Origin: Prochlorococcus sp. AG-402-N21
Lineage (GTDB): Bacteria > Cyanobacteriota > Cyanobacteriia > PCC-6307 > Cyanobiaceae
Length of the DNA: 44,282 nt
NCBI GenBank assembly: GCA_003216435.1
Contig: QCIW01000009.1
Location: 1-44,282 of the forward strand
Direction: 5' to 3'
The translations under genes were made by a program, and so were the position numbers. The notes under the pieces were generated by a model, which was not told where the DNA came from, did not search any database, and saw nothing but the letters and a program-made list of their open reading frames with translations. Of this stretch, positions 15,320 through 22,498 are shown one piece after another. Position 1 is the stretch's first letter, and the number at the start of each line of letters is the position of its first letter.

Positions 15320-15384
15320 TAATTAGTCAGTCCAAGATTAATGTTTTAATTTTACAAGAATTGCCACACTATCAACAGAGATTG

Positions 15385-15408
15385 ATATATCAATCATTCT
15401 TGATATAT
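15385..15408. promoter_or_regulatory. ArsR-type operator, gap/arsR promoter region
   Basis: Perfect 9-bp arms ATATATCAA and TTGATATAT around TCATTC, placed 31 bases before the gap ATG and 66 bases before the arsR ATG. The same ATCAA-N6-TTGAT core appears at 18856 and 19108. An overlapping 14-bp palindrome ATTGATATATCAAT starts at 15381. Confidence 0.7.
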
Positions 15409-15438
15409 GCTATGCGTGCGTTTTATCCTAGGAGTCTT

Positions 15439-16464
15439 ATGCGCATTGGTATTAATGGGTTTGGTCGTATAGGGCGACTTGTCCTTAGAGCTCTCTGGGA
15501 TAGAGAGAATATCGAGATTACACATATCAACGACCCATTCGGCGATTCAAAGGGGGCTGCACATTTACTTGAGTTTGATTCTGTTCACGGGCGATGGGAT
15601 AAATCAATAAGTTCCGACCAGGACAACCTAAGTATTGAAGGTCACTCAATATCCTTTTCTAAGGAAAGCAATTTTATAAAAGTCCCATGGAATGAAACAG
15701 GAATAGATCTAATTCTCGAATGCTCAGGAAAATTCAAAACTCCTCAAACATTAAATCCTTATTTTGATACTCTTGGGATGAAAAGAGTTGTCGTTGCATG
15801 TCCTGTTAAAGGTGAGATCCAGGGAGAGGATGCTCTAAATATCGTCTACGGTATTAACCATGACTTATATGAACCAAATAGACATCGCTTAATAACAGCT
15901 GCATCCTGCACAACTAATTGCTTAGCTCCCGTTGTAAAAGTTGTTAATCAAGCTTTTGGTATCAAGCATGGAAGCATCACAACACTTCATGATTTAACCA
16001 ATACACAGGTAATTGTTGATTCATTTAAGCCAGATTTAAGAAGAGCCAGAAGCGGATCACAAAGTTTAATACCAACAACTACAGGTTCGGCAAAAGCGAT
16101 AGGGATGATTTTCCCAGAATTGCAAGGCAAATTAAATGGCCATGCAGTTCGAGTTCCTCTCCTCAATGGATCTTTAACTGATGCTGTATTTGAATTAGAG
16201 AAAGAGGTCACGCAAGAAGAAGTCAATCATGTGTTCAAAGAAGCTTCAGAAGGAGAGCTCAAAGGAATACTCGGTTATGAAGAAAAACCACTTGTATCAA
16301 TTGATTATGTCAATGACTCAAGAAGTTCAATTATTGATGCTCCATCAACCATGGTGGTCAACAAAACTCAACTAAAAGTCTATATTTGGTATGACAATGA
16401 ATGGGGGTATAGCTGTCGAATGGCTGATCTCATATCACATGTCATAAAGCTAGAAAAAGAATAA
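15439..16464 (+). CDS. gap: Glyceraldehyde-3-phosphate dehydrogenase, arsenate-detoxification type
   Basis: 341 aa from the ATG at 15439. The frame extends 26 codons upstream, but that part covers the operator palindrome, and [12 protein letters not shown] is the normal GAPDH start. Catalytic Cys lies in [10 protein letters not shown]; the C-terminal [12 protein letters not shown] is canonical. In gap-arsJ operons GAPDH forms 1-arseno-3-phosphoglycerate from glyceraldehyde 3-phosphate and arsenate, which ArsJ exports. The next gene (10 bases away) is arsJ and the divergent gene is arsR, so this is the arsenate-linked isozyme rather than the central-metabolism one (context inference). TAGGAG serves as ribosome site. 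Confidence 0.9.
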   Translation: MRIGINGFGRIGRLVLRALWDRENIEITHINDPFGDSKGAAHLLEFDSVHGRWDKSISSDQDNLSIEGHSISFSKESNFIKVPWNETGIDLILECSGKFKTPQTLNPYFDTLGMKRVVVACPVKGEIQGEDALNIVYGINHDLYEPNRHRLITAASCTTNCLAPVVKVVNQAFGIKHGSITTLHDLTNTQVIVDSFKPDLRRARSGSQSLIPTTTGSAKAIGMIFPELQGKLNGHAVRVPLLNGSLTDAVFELEKEVTQEEVNHVFKEASEGELKGILGYEEKPLVSIDYVNDSRSSIIDAPSTMVVNKTQLKVYIWYDNEWGYSCRMADLISHVIKLEKE

Positions 16465-16474
16465 AAATAAAAGC

Positions 16475-17749
16475 ATGAAATTATCGTCATTACAGCAATA
16501 TGGAATCGTAACGACCAACTATTGGGCATTCACACTGACAGATGGTGCTCTAAGGATGCTAGTGATTTTTCACTTTCATAGCCTTGGATATACAACATTA
16601 GAAATCGCATTCTTATTCCTTTTTTACGAGTTCTTTGGCATCGTCACTAATCTCTATGGTGGATGGATTGGAGCAAGATATGGATTACGACTAACACTAT
16701 GGGTCGGGACTCTTTTACAAATCGGTGCCTTATTGATGTTGATACCAGTTTCGAGTGGTTGGTCGAAACTTTTGAGTGTCATTTATGTCATGGTTGCTCA
16801 AGCGATTAGTGGTATAGCAAAAGATCTCAATAAGATGAGTGCTAAAAGTGCCATCAAAACTGTCGTTCCAGACTCCTCAGAAGAAGATGGTGGAAATAAT
16901 CAATTATTTAAATGGGTAGCCATCTTAACTGGTTCCAAAAATGCACTCAAAGGAGTTGGCTTCTTTCTTGGTGGACTTTTGCTTACCAGTTTTGGTTTTA
17001 ATAAAGCAGTTGAATTAATGGCTATCGGTTTAGGTCTGTCATTTTTAATGACTTTGAGTTTGCCTGGAGATATTGGAAAGATGAAAAGCAAACCCATCTT
17101 TAAAGACTTATTCTCTAAATCTCAAGGGATCAACGTCCTATCTTTTGCACGCTTTTTTCTCTTTGGAGCAAGAGATGTATGGCTTGTCGTAGCACTTCCT
17201 GTTTTCCTTGAAACGTATCTAAATTGGAATTTTTCTGAGATTGGAGCGTTCCTAGGCTTATGGGTTATTGGTTATGGCTTTATCCAAGCTTTTGCACCTT
17301 CTTTAAGAAATTTATGGGGAAATAAAACAAGTCCAGGAGTTTCTTCTGTTCAATTTTGGAGTGCTGTCTTAACTGCGATACCTGCGCTAATAGCAATAGC
17401 ACTATGGAGAGAAAGCACTCCAGAAATAGCAATTACCGTTGGATTAATACTATTTGGATTAATTTTTGCAATGAACTCATCGATACATTCATATATGGTT
17501 CTTGCTTATACGGACAAGGAAAACGTAAGTCTAAATGTAGGCTTCTATTACATGGCAAATGCGGCAGGAAGACTGATTGGTACGCTCTTATCTGGAGTTC
17601 TATTCATGCTTGGAACCAATGCCTCTATAGGAATGCAACTATGTTTATGGTGTTCAAGCTTGTTTGTACTCTTATCATGGTTGACCAGTCTTTCGCTTCC
17701 TTCTTTAAATAACTCTGACTTTTTTGAAAAAGATTCTGCACAAGCCTAA
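16475..17749 (+). CDS. arsJ: ArsJ organoarsenical efflux permease (MFS)
   Basis: 424 aa, about 12 hydrophobic spans of major facilitator type. It opens with YGIVTTNYWAFTLTDGALRM, typical of the ArsJ group, with the MFS loop GWIGARYGLR at about residues 66-75 and a conserved acidic/Lys cytoplasmic segment (GIAKDLNKMSAKSAIK) at about 113-128. ArsJ exports 1-arseno-3-phosphoglycerate made by the neighbouring GAPDH, giving arsenate resistance. It starts 10 bases after gap and ends at a bidirectional terminator shared with pstS. In phosphate-poor seawater arsenate enters by phosphate uptake systems, matching the pstS neighbour. Confidence 0.88.
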   Translation: MKLSSLQQYGIVTTNYWAFTLTDGALRMLVIFHFHSLGYTTLEIAFLFLFYEFFGIVTNLYGGWIGARYGLRLTLWVGTLLQIGALLMLIPVSSGWSKLLSVIYVMVAQAISGIAKDLNKMSAKSAIKTVVPDSSEEDGGNNQLFKWVAILTGSKNALKGVGFFLGGLLLTSFGFNKAVELMAIGLGLSFLMTLSLPGDIGKMKSKPIFKDLFSKSQGINVLSFARFFLFGARDVWLVVALPVFLETYLNWNFSEIGAFLGLWVIGYGFIQAFAPSLRNLWGNKTSPGVSSVQFWSAVLTAIPALIAIALWRESTPEIAITVGLILFGLIFAMNSSIHSYMVLAYTDKENVSLNVGFYYMANAAGRLIGTLLSGVLFMLGTNASIGMQLCLWCSSLFVLLSWLTSLSLPSLNNSDFFEKDSAQA

Positions 17750-17766
17750 ATAATTATTGACATAAA

Positions 17767-17788
17767 AAAGGAGGCTAATGCCTCCTTT
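17767..17788. terminator. Bidirectional terminator between arsJ and pstS
   Basis: Perfect 9-bp stem AAAGGAGGC / GCCTCCTTT with a TAAT loop. Minus-strand transcripts end in six or more U, plus-strand ones in three. It separates convergent arsJ and pstS. Confidence 0.8.
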
Positions 17789-17809
17789 CCAATATCATGA
17801 GGTTTTAAT

Positions 17810-18802
17810 TTACTTACTAATACGCTTTACTGCAGCGCGAGACTTGGCAAGAATATCACCTTTTAGAGGTACAAATCCAAGGGCAGGAGCTTTCTCTTGA
17901 GCTTTATCGCTAAGAAGATAGTTTAGTGATTCTTGTATGGCTTTTGTTTTAGAGCCATTACCAGTTTCATAAGCAAGTATCCAAGTTAAAGTAGCAATTG
18001 GATAGGCCCCTCTAGCTGTTGGATTTGGGTTCTTGCCTGCGAGGTTTTGATCCAAGCTGATACCATTTAGAGCCTTTGCACCAGCTTCGGTGCTTGGCTT
18101 TAAAAACTCACCAGACAAATTTTGCAAAGCCGCTGCTCTTACACTGTCTTTGATATACGACTGGTTAACATACCCAATTGCGCCAGGTGTCTTTCTAATA
18201 ACACCAGCAACTCCTGCATTACCTTTTCCACCAACGCCTGCTGGCCATGCAACGGATTTTCCTGTCCCTAAAGTCCATTCTTTTGAAAAAGCTTCCATTG
18301 AATTTGTAAAAGCTTTTGTTGTTCCAGATCCATCTGAGCGGTGCGCCCAAGTAAGTTTCTGATCAGGGCATCCTAGCTCGCTCCAATTATTGATTTTGCC
18401 AATTGCTATTCGAACTGCTTGTCTCTGAGTGAGCTTGAGTTCGCAATCAGGATTGTTATATCCAAAAGCAATAGTACCTCCCACCATTGGGATCTGAACT
18501 AATCCTCGCTTAACTTTTTCTATATCAGTAGCTTTCATTGGATCATCTGATGCTCCAAAATCTACGGTTTCATCAATGAAAGCTTTTCGTCCAGAGCCAG
18601 AGCCAACAGCTTGATAGTTAACTCTGGGACCACCTTCATTATTAAGGTCAGCAAACCACCGGGTGTAGATTTTAGATGGGAACGAAGCGCCTGCTCCACT
18701 CAACCTGATGCGTGAAGTGGAGTCAGATGATCCACATGCAACGAGAGTGGCTCCAATTATGCCTGTAGAGGCAATAGATGCTGCCTTCTTTAAGAAGGAC
18801 AT
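17810..18802 (-). CDS. pstS: Phosphate-binding protein PstS/SphX
   Basis: 330 aa lipoprotein that captures phosphate for the Pst ABC importer. A signal peptide ends in the lipobox LVAC (SIASTGIIGATLVACGSS). Phosphate-site motifs are SGAGASFPS, QAVGSGSGRKAF, DFGASDDPM, and the Ser/Thr loop HRSDGSGTTKAF. I use the ATG at 18802; the frame extends eight codons upstream. PstS and SphX cannot be told apart here. No classical Pho-box repeat was recognised upstream. Instead an ATCAA-N6-TTGAT site identical in plan to the arsR/gap operator lies 54 bases upstream, tying it to arsenic sensing. Confidence 0.85.
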   Translation of the reverse strand: MSFLKKAASIASTGIIGATLVACGSSDSTSRIRLSGAGASFPSKIYTRWFADLNNEGGPRVNYQAVGSGSGRKAFIDETVDFGASDDPMKATDIEKVKRGLVQIPMVGGTIAFGYNNPDCELKLTQRQAVRIAIGKINNWSELGCPDQKLTWAHRSDGSGTTKAFTNSMEAFSKEWTLGTGKSVAWPAGVGGKGNAGVAGVIRKTPGAIGYVNQSYIKDSVRAAALQNLSGEFLKPSTEAGAKALNGISLDQNLAGKNPNPTARGAYPIATLTWILAYETGNGSKTKAIQESLNYLLSDKAQEKAPALGFVPLKGDILAKSRAAVKRISK

Positions 18803-18855
18803 AAGAAAAACAAAATGTTGAATCAATTATATACTAATCAAATAAAATTGCTTTA

Positions 18856-18871
18856 ATCAAGTCCTCTTGAT
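18856..18871. promoter_or_regulatory. Second ATCAA-N6-TTGAT site, upstream of pstS
   Basis: ATCAA-GTCCTC-TTGAT, perfect 5-bp arms, between the 61-aa gene and pstS. It shares the TCTTGATAT right half with the arsR/gap operator. Confidence 0.5.
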
Positions 18872-18903
18872 ATGTTGACTGCAAAATAGCAACAGAATGG
18901 ACG

Positions 18904-19089
18904 TCACTTAGAGCTACTTTCACCCCTTAAACGCTCGAGTCTTACGTCACTTAATCCTTGAATCATTTGCCAAGCGATTTCGCCACTAACCCTTTGCTCA
19001 TTGCAGAAATCGCTGACAACAACGTCGAGAATCTCTGTTAGTTTCGCGGCTTGAAGTAGTAACCGATCAGGCTCTTCCAATTCAGGCAA
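18904..19089 (-). CDS. 61-aa helical protein, possible ArsR-regulon member
   Basis: 61 aa from a TTG at 19089, a soluble, acidic, leucine-rich helical protein (DRLLLQAAKLTEILDVVVSD, then a Cys, then IAWQMIQGLSDVRLERL). Not recognised. An ATCAA-N6-TTGAT palindrome lies 19 bases upstream of the start. A second lies between its end and pstS, 101 bases downstream on the same strand. It could be the first gene of an operon with pstS. No ATG is available in frame upstream. Confidence 0.5.
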   Translation of the reverse strand: MPELEEPDRLLLQAAKLTEILDVVVSDFCNEQRVSGEIAWQMIQGLSDVRLERLRGESSSK

Positions 19090-19107
19090 TACATGTGTAT
19101 TTATTAT

Positions 19108-19123
19108 ATCAATTATTCTTGAT
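19108..19123. promoter_or_regulatory. Third ATCAA-N6-TTGAT site
   Basis: ATCAA-TTATTC-TTGAT, perfect arms, 19 bases before the 61-aa gene. The spacer ends TTC, as at 15394-15399. Same plan as the sites at 15385 and 18856. Confidence 0.55.
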
Positions 19124-19247
19124 TTGAAGCTATGTTTTCACTGAAACAGGCACGATTATATGAATAGAACTAATAGCTCGGTTTCTTCAAAAGCTAAAGA
19201 TACCTTTTTCATTGCTTCTTTGAGAGTTTCTATATGGATGGAAAATT

Positions 19248-19535
19248 TTATGTTTTTTCAATTGGTGCCATTGTTAATCCTTTGCTGATCAGTTGCTGAT
19301 GATATAGCTCTGCCTGTTCAAGCGGACCTCTCCATACTTCCGCCAAACCTTCGCTATCTACCGCAACGGCAAGTACCCATGATCTTTTTTCACTCATTCC
19401 TGGGATGATTGTCACGAGACAATTTGCCACATGTTCAAACGTATTAAAATTATCATCTAGAACTATTATCCTTGCTTCTGGATATTTCTTGTTTGTTGTC
19501 TTTGGATCTAAGACTGTAGTAGTTGAATTGGTCAA
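19248..19535 (-). CDS. clpS: ClpS, ClpP-protease adaptor
   Basis: 95 aa. ClpS hands N-degron substrates to the Clp ATPase-protease. The core is recognisable: ARIIVLDDNFNTFEHVANCL at residues 21-40, the pocket region that grips the N-terminal residue, followed by helices (GMSEKRSWVLAVAVDSEGLAEVWRG, split around the middle) and the C-terminal LEQAELYHQQLISKGLTMAPIE. Length is normal. The only in-frame start before the fold is a TTG at 19535. It lies 33 bases after the HupE-like gene and may be read from the cobalamin-riboswitch transcript. Cyanobacteria often have two ClpS; which this is cannot be said. Confidence 0.85.
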   Translation of the reverse strand: MTNSTTTVLDPKTTNKKYPEARIIVLDDNFNTFEHVANCLVTIIPGMSEKRSWVLAVAVDSEGLAEVWRGPLEQAELYHQQLISKGLTMAPIEKT

Positions 19536-19568
19536 AGGAGTTAAAAAGATGGCTTTGCAAAGGCTGTT

Positions 19569-20201
19569 TTAAGGGATTACAGCAACCCAAGAGAAAGCAA
19601 GTCCTATTCCTATCCAAATTCCAGCAAATAAATTGCGACCATTCAATCCAAATTTATCAATAACTGATTGAGTAGATTGTGTGACCAGTAAAAGTAAAAA
19701 TAGTTGTGCAAGAAGAAGGCCTAAAAAGTAACCAATCAGCGGGGTAGGTTCTGCTCCAACGATGGTGCTTCCAAGTAAGTAGCCATGTAATGAAAACATC
19801 GGCAGAAGCCATTTAGTGCTCACAAGATTCAGAACAATTAAGCCCTCTACAGCCAAAGTCAGAGAGACAAGTGCTTCGGCCCAAGGAGCTACTAAATCAT
19901 GCAAGGGCTGTAGTTGTACTAGTGCACTTCCTGCTAATCCAACAGCTAAAAGTGGGAGAATCCATTTCATGGATCTTTTTAATCCCACCAGAGCGATTCC
20001 TAACATAAAAAGCAAATGATCAGGTCCAAGTAATGGATGACCGATACCACTAAAAAGAGCTTGCCATACTGAAAGATCAGTACTCTCTCCCATTCCAAAA
20101 GGATGATGGGCTAAAGCTGAGTTAGATAAGAAAGTAAGTAATAAAAAGAATGGAGTAAAAACTGCAGCAGAATACTTGCGCACCAAAAAGTGGAACCTCA
20201 T
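19569..20201 (-). CDS. hupE: HupE/UreJ-type metal (cobalt) permease
   Basis: 210 aa, HupE/UreJ family: signal-like N-terminus ending SNSALA, then the His-rich HHPFGMGE and six or seven hydrophobic helices, with the conserved SGIGHPLLGPDHLLFMLGI segment carrying His and Asp. Family members move nickel or cobalt. A cobalamin riboswitch directly upstream shows that this one is repressed by B12, so cobalt import for cobalamin synthesis is the likely job (inference). The start is the ATG at 20201; the frame continues upstream only because it runs through the riboswitch. clpS follows after 33 bases. Confidence 0.85.
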   Translation of the reverse strand: MRFHFLVRKYSAAVFTPFFLLLTFLSNSALAHHPFGMGESTDLSVWQALFSGIGHPLLGPDHLLFMLGIALVGLKRSMKWILPLLAVGLAGSALVQLQPLHDLVAPWAEALVSLTLAVEGLIVLNLVSTKWLLPMFSLHGYLLGSTIVGAEPTPLIGYFLGLLLAQLFLLLLVTQSTQSVIDKFGLNGRNLFAGIWIGIGLAFSWVAVIP

Positions 20202-20204
20202 AGG

Positions 20205-20345
20205 TCGATCCTCGTCGAATTGTGAAAGAAGGCGGGCATTCTGACTGGTATCGAAGAAGCTCGATACTTCACAGTTGCGGGACAGCAGCGGATTCTCACC
20301 ACTTTTCCCCATTACTTCTAATAGCTGATCACTATTAGAACCTCA
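20205..20345 (-). promoter_or_regulatory. Cobalamin (B12) riboswitch controlling hupE
   Basis: On the minus strand the leader contains the conserved core GGTGAGAATCCGCTGCTGTC, CCCGCAACTGTGA and, nearer the gene, CAGTCAGAATGCCCGCC (20231-20248), the B12-box region. A perfect 9-bp stem TTCTAATAG/CTATTAGAA (20316-20324, 20332-20340) opens it. The ribosome-site-like GAGGAT lies between the box and the ATG, so control is probably by hiding the ribosome site. Family: AdoCbl/MeCbl riboswitch. Confidence 0.92.
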
Positions 20346-20383
20346 TAAATAATTTTACTCTCCAGCACCAAACAAATTTAGGT

Positions 20384-20434
20384 ATGACTGAAAATATTAA
20401 CTACTGGCTAATGAAAACAGCAACTTCAAGCTAG
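20384..20434 (+). pseudogene. Truncated EVE-domain gene head (copy B)
   Basis: ATG at 20384, then MTENINYWLMKTATSS and TAG. The NYWLMK core (with the preceding Ile) is identical to the start of the intact EVE protein at 23580, then similarity stops. Probably a fragment left by duplication; it might still be translated as a 16-aa peptide. Confidence 0.5.
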
Positions 20435-20457
20435 AACTACGTTTTCGGCGAACCATA

Positions 20458-20504
20458 GAGATTTACCCAAACTTTCTCTCTCTTATTTCTCTTTACTTTT
20501 GGTC
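20458..20504. repeat. Imperfect 47-nt repeat, second copy
   Basis: Matches 9992-10038 at about 39 of 47 bases, counted by eye. It lies in the leader region of the four-gene mini-module. No function known. Confidence 0.45.
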
Positions 20505-20620
20505 AATAATTTTTAAAAGAGGAAAGCTCTAGAAGGACCCATAATAGGTTTGGTTGACAGCCGATCTTCTGATCAATGAAAAGGTCCCTCTAAATAGGCG
20601 AATTTTTTATTTTGGAAATT

Positions 20621-20842
20621 ATGAGTGAAACACCTGAAGAACGAACAAAACGCTTTCAAGCAATGTCCAGTTATCAAAGACAGGATTTGCTAAGGCAAAA
20701 AATGAAGGCTCAAGGATTAGTAGAAGGCAGTGGAGTAAAACCCTTGTCGTCTTATGGGACCGATGAAGTTTGGGACTTAATTCAAATCACTAGTTGTTTC
20801 CCTGAAATGCAAGCCAAGTGGAATGAAAGAAAAAACTCCTAA
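20621..20842 (+). CDS. Small paralogous protein, module gene A (copy 2)
   Basis: 73 aa from the ATG at 20621 (a TTG three codons earlier is possible). Charged, helical N-terminus (ETPEERTKRFQAM), then the conserved core LLRQKMKAQGLVEGSGV, LSSYGTDEVWDLIQITSC shared with the protein at 3627. Soluble, family unknown. It begins a tight run of four small genes ending at 21331; its 3' end overlaps gene B by 20 bases in another frame. Confidence 0.62.
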   Translation: MSETPEERTKRFQAMSSYQRQDLLRQKMKAQGLVEGSGVKPLSSYGTDEVWDLIQITSCFPEMQAKWNERKNS

Positions 20843-20975
20843 AAAACGAAAATCATTAATTGCTTGGATACTGATTGCAATAGCTCTAACCTTTGGAATG
20901 CTCTTCTATTACCAGCAATATCCATCCCCAGAGACAAGAAGAGAGCTTTCAGTAGATGGAATGTTTTTTGATTAA
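20823..20975 (+). CDS. 50-aa membrane protein, module gene B
   Basis: ATG at 20823, inside the last 20 bases of gene A. Basic lead KEKTPKKRKS, one transmembrane helix (LIAWILIAIALTFGMLFYY), then a polar tail QQYPSPETRRELSVDGMFFD. The existence of a recognisable decayed copy behind the gene A paralogue at 3.9 kb shows that the A-B pairing is old and that this frame is or was a real gene. Five bases separate it from gene C. Confidence 0.6.
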   Translation: MKEKTPKKRKSLIAWILIAIALTFGMLFYYQQYPSPETRRELSVDGMFFD

Positions 20976-20980
20976 TTACA

Positions 20981-21166
20981 ATGAATCCCTTCCTGGCTCT
21001 GATCCTTCCTCTATTAATTCTTGGATTCATCTACATCCTGATCATCGACAACAAAGGTCTACCTCCGTGGATTGAAAGACTGTCGGATAACAGTGGAACT
21101 ATATGGACCTATGGAGTCATTACGATCACTGTTCTATCAATCTTGAAGTACTGGAGTAACAACTAA
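20981..21166 (+). CDS. 61-aa membrane protein, module gene C
   Basis: 61 aa with two hydrophobic spans (FLALILPLLILGFIYILII, residues 3-21, and YGVITITVLSILKYW near the end) around a polar loop with DNKGL and LSDNSG. The first 38 residues recur at 14646, where the second span is replaced. ATG at 20981, five bases after gene B; its TAA touches the ATG of gene D. Confidence 0.6.
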   Translation: MNPFLALILPLLILGFIYILIIDNKGLPPWIERLSDNSGTIWTYGVITITVLSILKYWSNN

Positions 21167-21331
21167 ATGAATCTCAGTGCGCATAGAAAACACAAAATTT
21201 ATCTCGCAGCAACAATGGGATATGGTCTTAGCTCAGAAGATCCTGAAGAAGTTGCCTATTACAAGCAACTCAAAGAAGAGATGAAGAAAGATAGAGAGAA
21301 CGGGAATCTAGGAATTACGAGATCAGACTAA
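21167..21331 (+). CDS. 54-aa soluble protein, module gene D
   Basis: Starts at an ATG directly abutting the stop of gene C (TAAATG). Reads MNLSAHRKHKIYLAATMGYG, then an acidic helix (SEDPEEVAYYKQLKEEMKKD) and a polar end. Basic start and charged helix suggest a soluble partner of the membrane proteins upstream, but this is inference. Not recognised. Confidence 0.55.
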   Translation: MNLSAHRKHKIYLAATMGYGLSSEDPEEVAYYKQLKEEMKKDRENGNLGITRSD

Positions 21332-21808
21332 AACTTTTCTGGATTTAAGAGATAATAGAATTAAGAAAACCCCGAAAGCAAAGGTTGGTTAAATGAGCAT
21401 TTCCGTTACATCTCCATGCTCTCAAAGCACTAGCACCAGCAGACAAAAAAACTAAGCTTGCTGCTGAAGAAACTGAAAAGTGCACTGTTAAGGCTTAAGC
21501 CTTTTAAGCAGCCGAGTGATAGGGATCACTAAATAGGTATAAAGGGGCCGTGTCTGGCCCCTTTATTTTTAGACATGAAGAAGGGGGACGTATTTCGATG
21601 TCCCCCATTGAGTCCAGCTCTTATTTTAATACCAACGAGCTCGGACTCCTATTTCATTTCTAATCAACTAAAAACAACGCGCAAAGAGTATAAACACCTC
21701 TTTTTGATCTTTACTCGCCACACAAAATATGAGGTCAAGGTAGATCAAAAGAATAAAAGGGTGATGGCATTCATTTTACACGTTCTGCTCAAAACCAGAA
21801 TCTCTTTA
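21332..21808 (+). other. Structured stretch after the mini-module, likely ncRNA or decayed gene
   Basis: No confident gene. A palindrome AAGGCTTAAGCCTT (21490-21503) and a hairpin AGTGAT/ATCACT (21515-21520, 21525-21530) precede a strong terminator. Before them, 21395-21498 reads like a frame-shifted short gene (MSISVTSP, then in another frame ALKALAPADKKTKLAAEE). A further hairpin GGGGGAC/GTCCCCC lies at 21583-21606. After that I see nothing. Confidence 0.35.
21541..21570 (+). terminator. Rho-independent terminator
   Basis: Perfect 9-bp stem AAAGGGGCC / GGCCCCTTT with loop GTGTCT, followed by ATTTTT. It ends the module transcript or a small RNA encoded between 21332 and 21540. Confidence 0.8.
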
Positions 21809-22153
21809 TCAGTTACTAATACCCCACTCGCAAGATAATTCACACTCAGTGAGACTTTCTTTCTCAAGACGACTTAAAATTCTAACCATATCTACTGATG
21901 AGAGACTTCCATCAGCATTCCACTTAAGAGTGGTTTTTCGTTGAAGTGGAATGCATTCTTTATTTCTTGAAGAAGGAAGAAATTTAAGCCTTTTATTTTC
22001 AAGACAATCTAAATAGGATTTAGCAGCATGCAAATCGGCGGTGTAAGTACATTTATTTAAAGAACAAGCTCTAAACATTCTGCCAGTCAGGCCTTGCAAG
22101 CAAACAATTGAGCCACCATGAGAAGTTGTATGGAAAGGCTTTTGAATGGTCAT
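21809..22153 (-). CDS. Small Cys-rich soluble protein, unknown
   Basis: 114 aa with six Cys in two groups (IVCLQGLTGRMFRACSLNKC in the first 40 residues, later YLDCLEN, NKECIPLQ, LTECELSCEW). Basic overall, no membrane segment. It may bind a metal or form disulfides. ATG at 22153. A small hairpin CTCCATT/AATGGAG (22162-22181) and a large palindrome (22207-22251) lie in its upstream leader. Not recognised. Confidence 0.5.
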   Translation of the reverse strand: MTIQKPFHTTSHGGSIVCLQGLTGRMFRACSLNKCTYTADLHAAKSYLDCLENKRLKFLPSSRNKECIPLQRKTTLKWNADGSLSSVDMVRILSRLEKESLTECELSCEWGISN

Positions 22154-22206
22154 TGATCACTCTCCATTACTAGAAATGGAGGGTAATTTTGTATCAATGA
22201 CTACCG

Positions 22207-22274
22207 AATAGCAATAGGTCTTAATGCTTAAGCATTAAGCTCCTTGCTATTCACAAAGGTCTATTCATTAAGAC
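22207..22274. other. Large imperfect palindrome with an alternative partner
   Basis: Outer arms AATAGCAA (22207-22214) and TTGCTATT (22244-22251) enclose a perfect 20-base palindrome (22220-22239, core CTTAATGCTT and its complement) with a small internal loop. GTCTTAATG (22218-22226) can instead pair fully with CATTAAGAC at 22266-22274, so two exclusive folds are possible. It lies 54-120 bases upstream of the 114-aa gene on the minus strand. Confidence 0.5.
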
Positions 22275-22337
22275 AATGGCCCTAGAATCTATTGATATAG
22301 CTAACAAAGACTACTAATCAAGAAAAAGATAATAACG

Positions 22338-22498
22338 ATCAGTTGTGATCTGTTTGTTATTAGTAATAGAAACCTGATTGAAATAGAATAAAGAAATGAG
22401 GGTGAGAATGTTAAGCCATCCACTCATAGCAATATCGCTGAGATCCCATGGCAAAACAGGAATGTAACTACTGGCTAATGAAGTATGATCCAGACTAA
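22338..22498 (+). pseudogene. Duplicated promoter and head of EVE gene (copy C)
   Basis: Bases 22338-22483 match 23459-23615, the leader and first 12 codons of the intact EVE gene, apart from scattered changes and a 12-base insertion in the intact copy. After MAKQECNYWLMK the frame gives YDPD and TAA at 22498, so the rest of the gene is missing. The duplicated leader should carry the same promoter, so this stub may be transcribed. Confidence 0.72.

Noticed and set aside
18803-18903. Pho box before pstS
   Set aside because: I looked for tandem 8-mers of the cyanobacterial Pho-box type and found none; the only clear site is the ArsR-like palindrome.
19160-19288. 42-codon plus-strand frame just past the third palindrome
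   Set aside because: It overlaps clpS and its end is the antisense of clpS codons. A gene is not supported, although the position next to the operator is tempting.
21575-21838. Plus-strand 87-codon frame after the terminator
   Set aside because: It begins inside a strong hairpin, overlaps a convergent gene and has no coherent composition.
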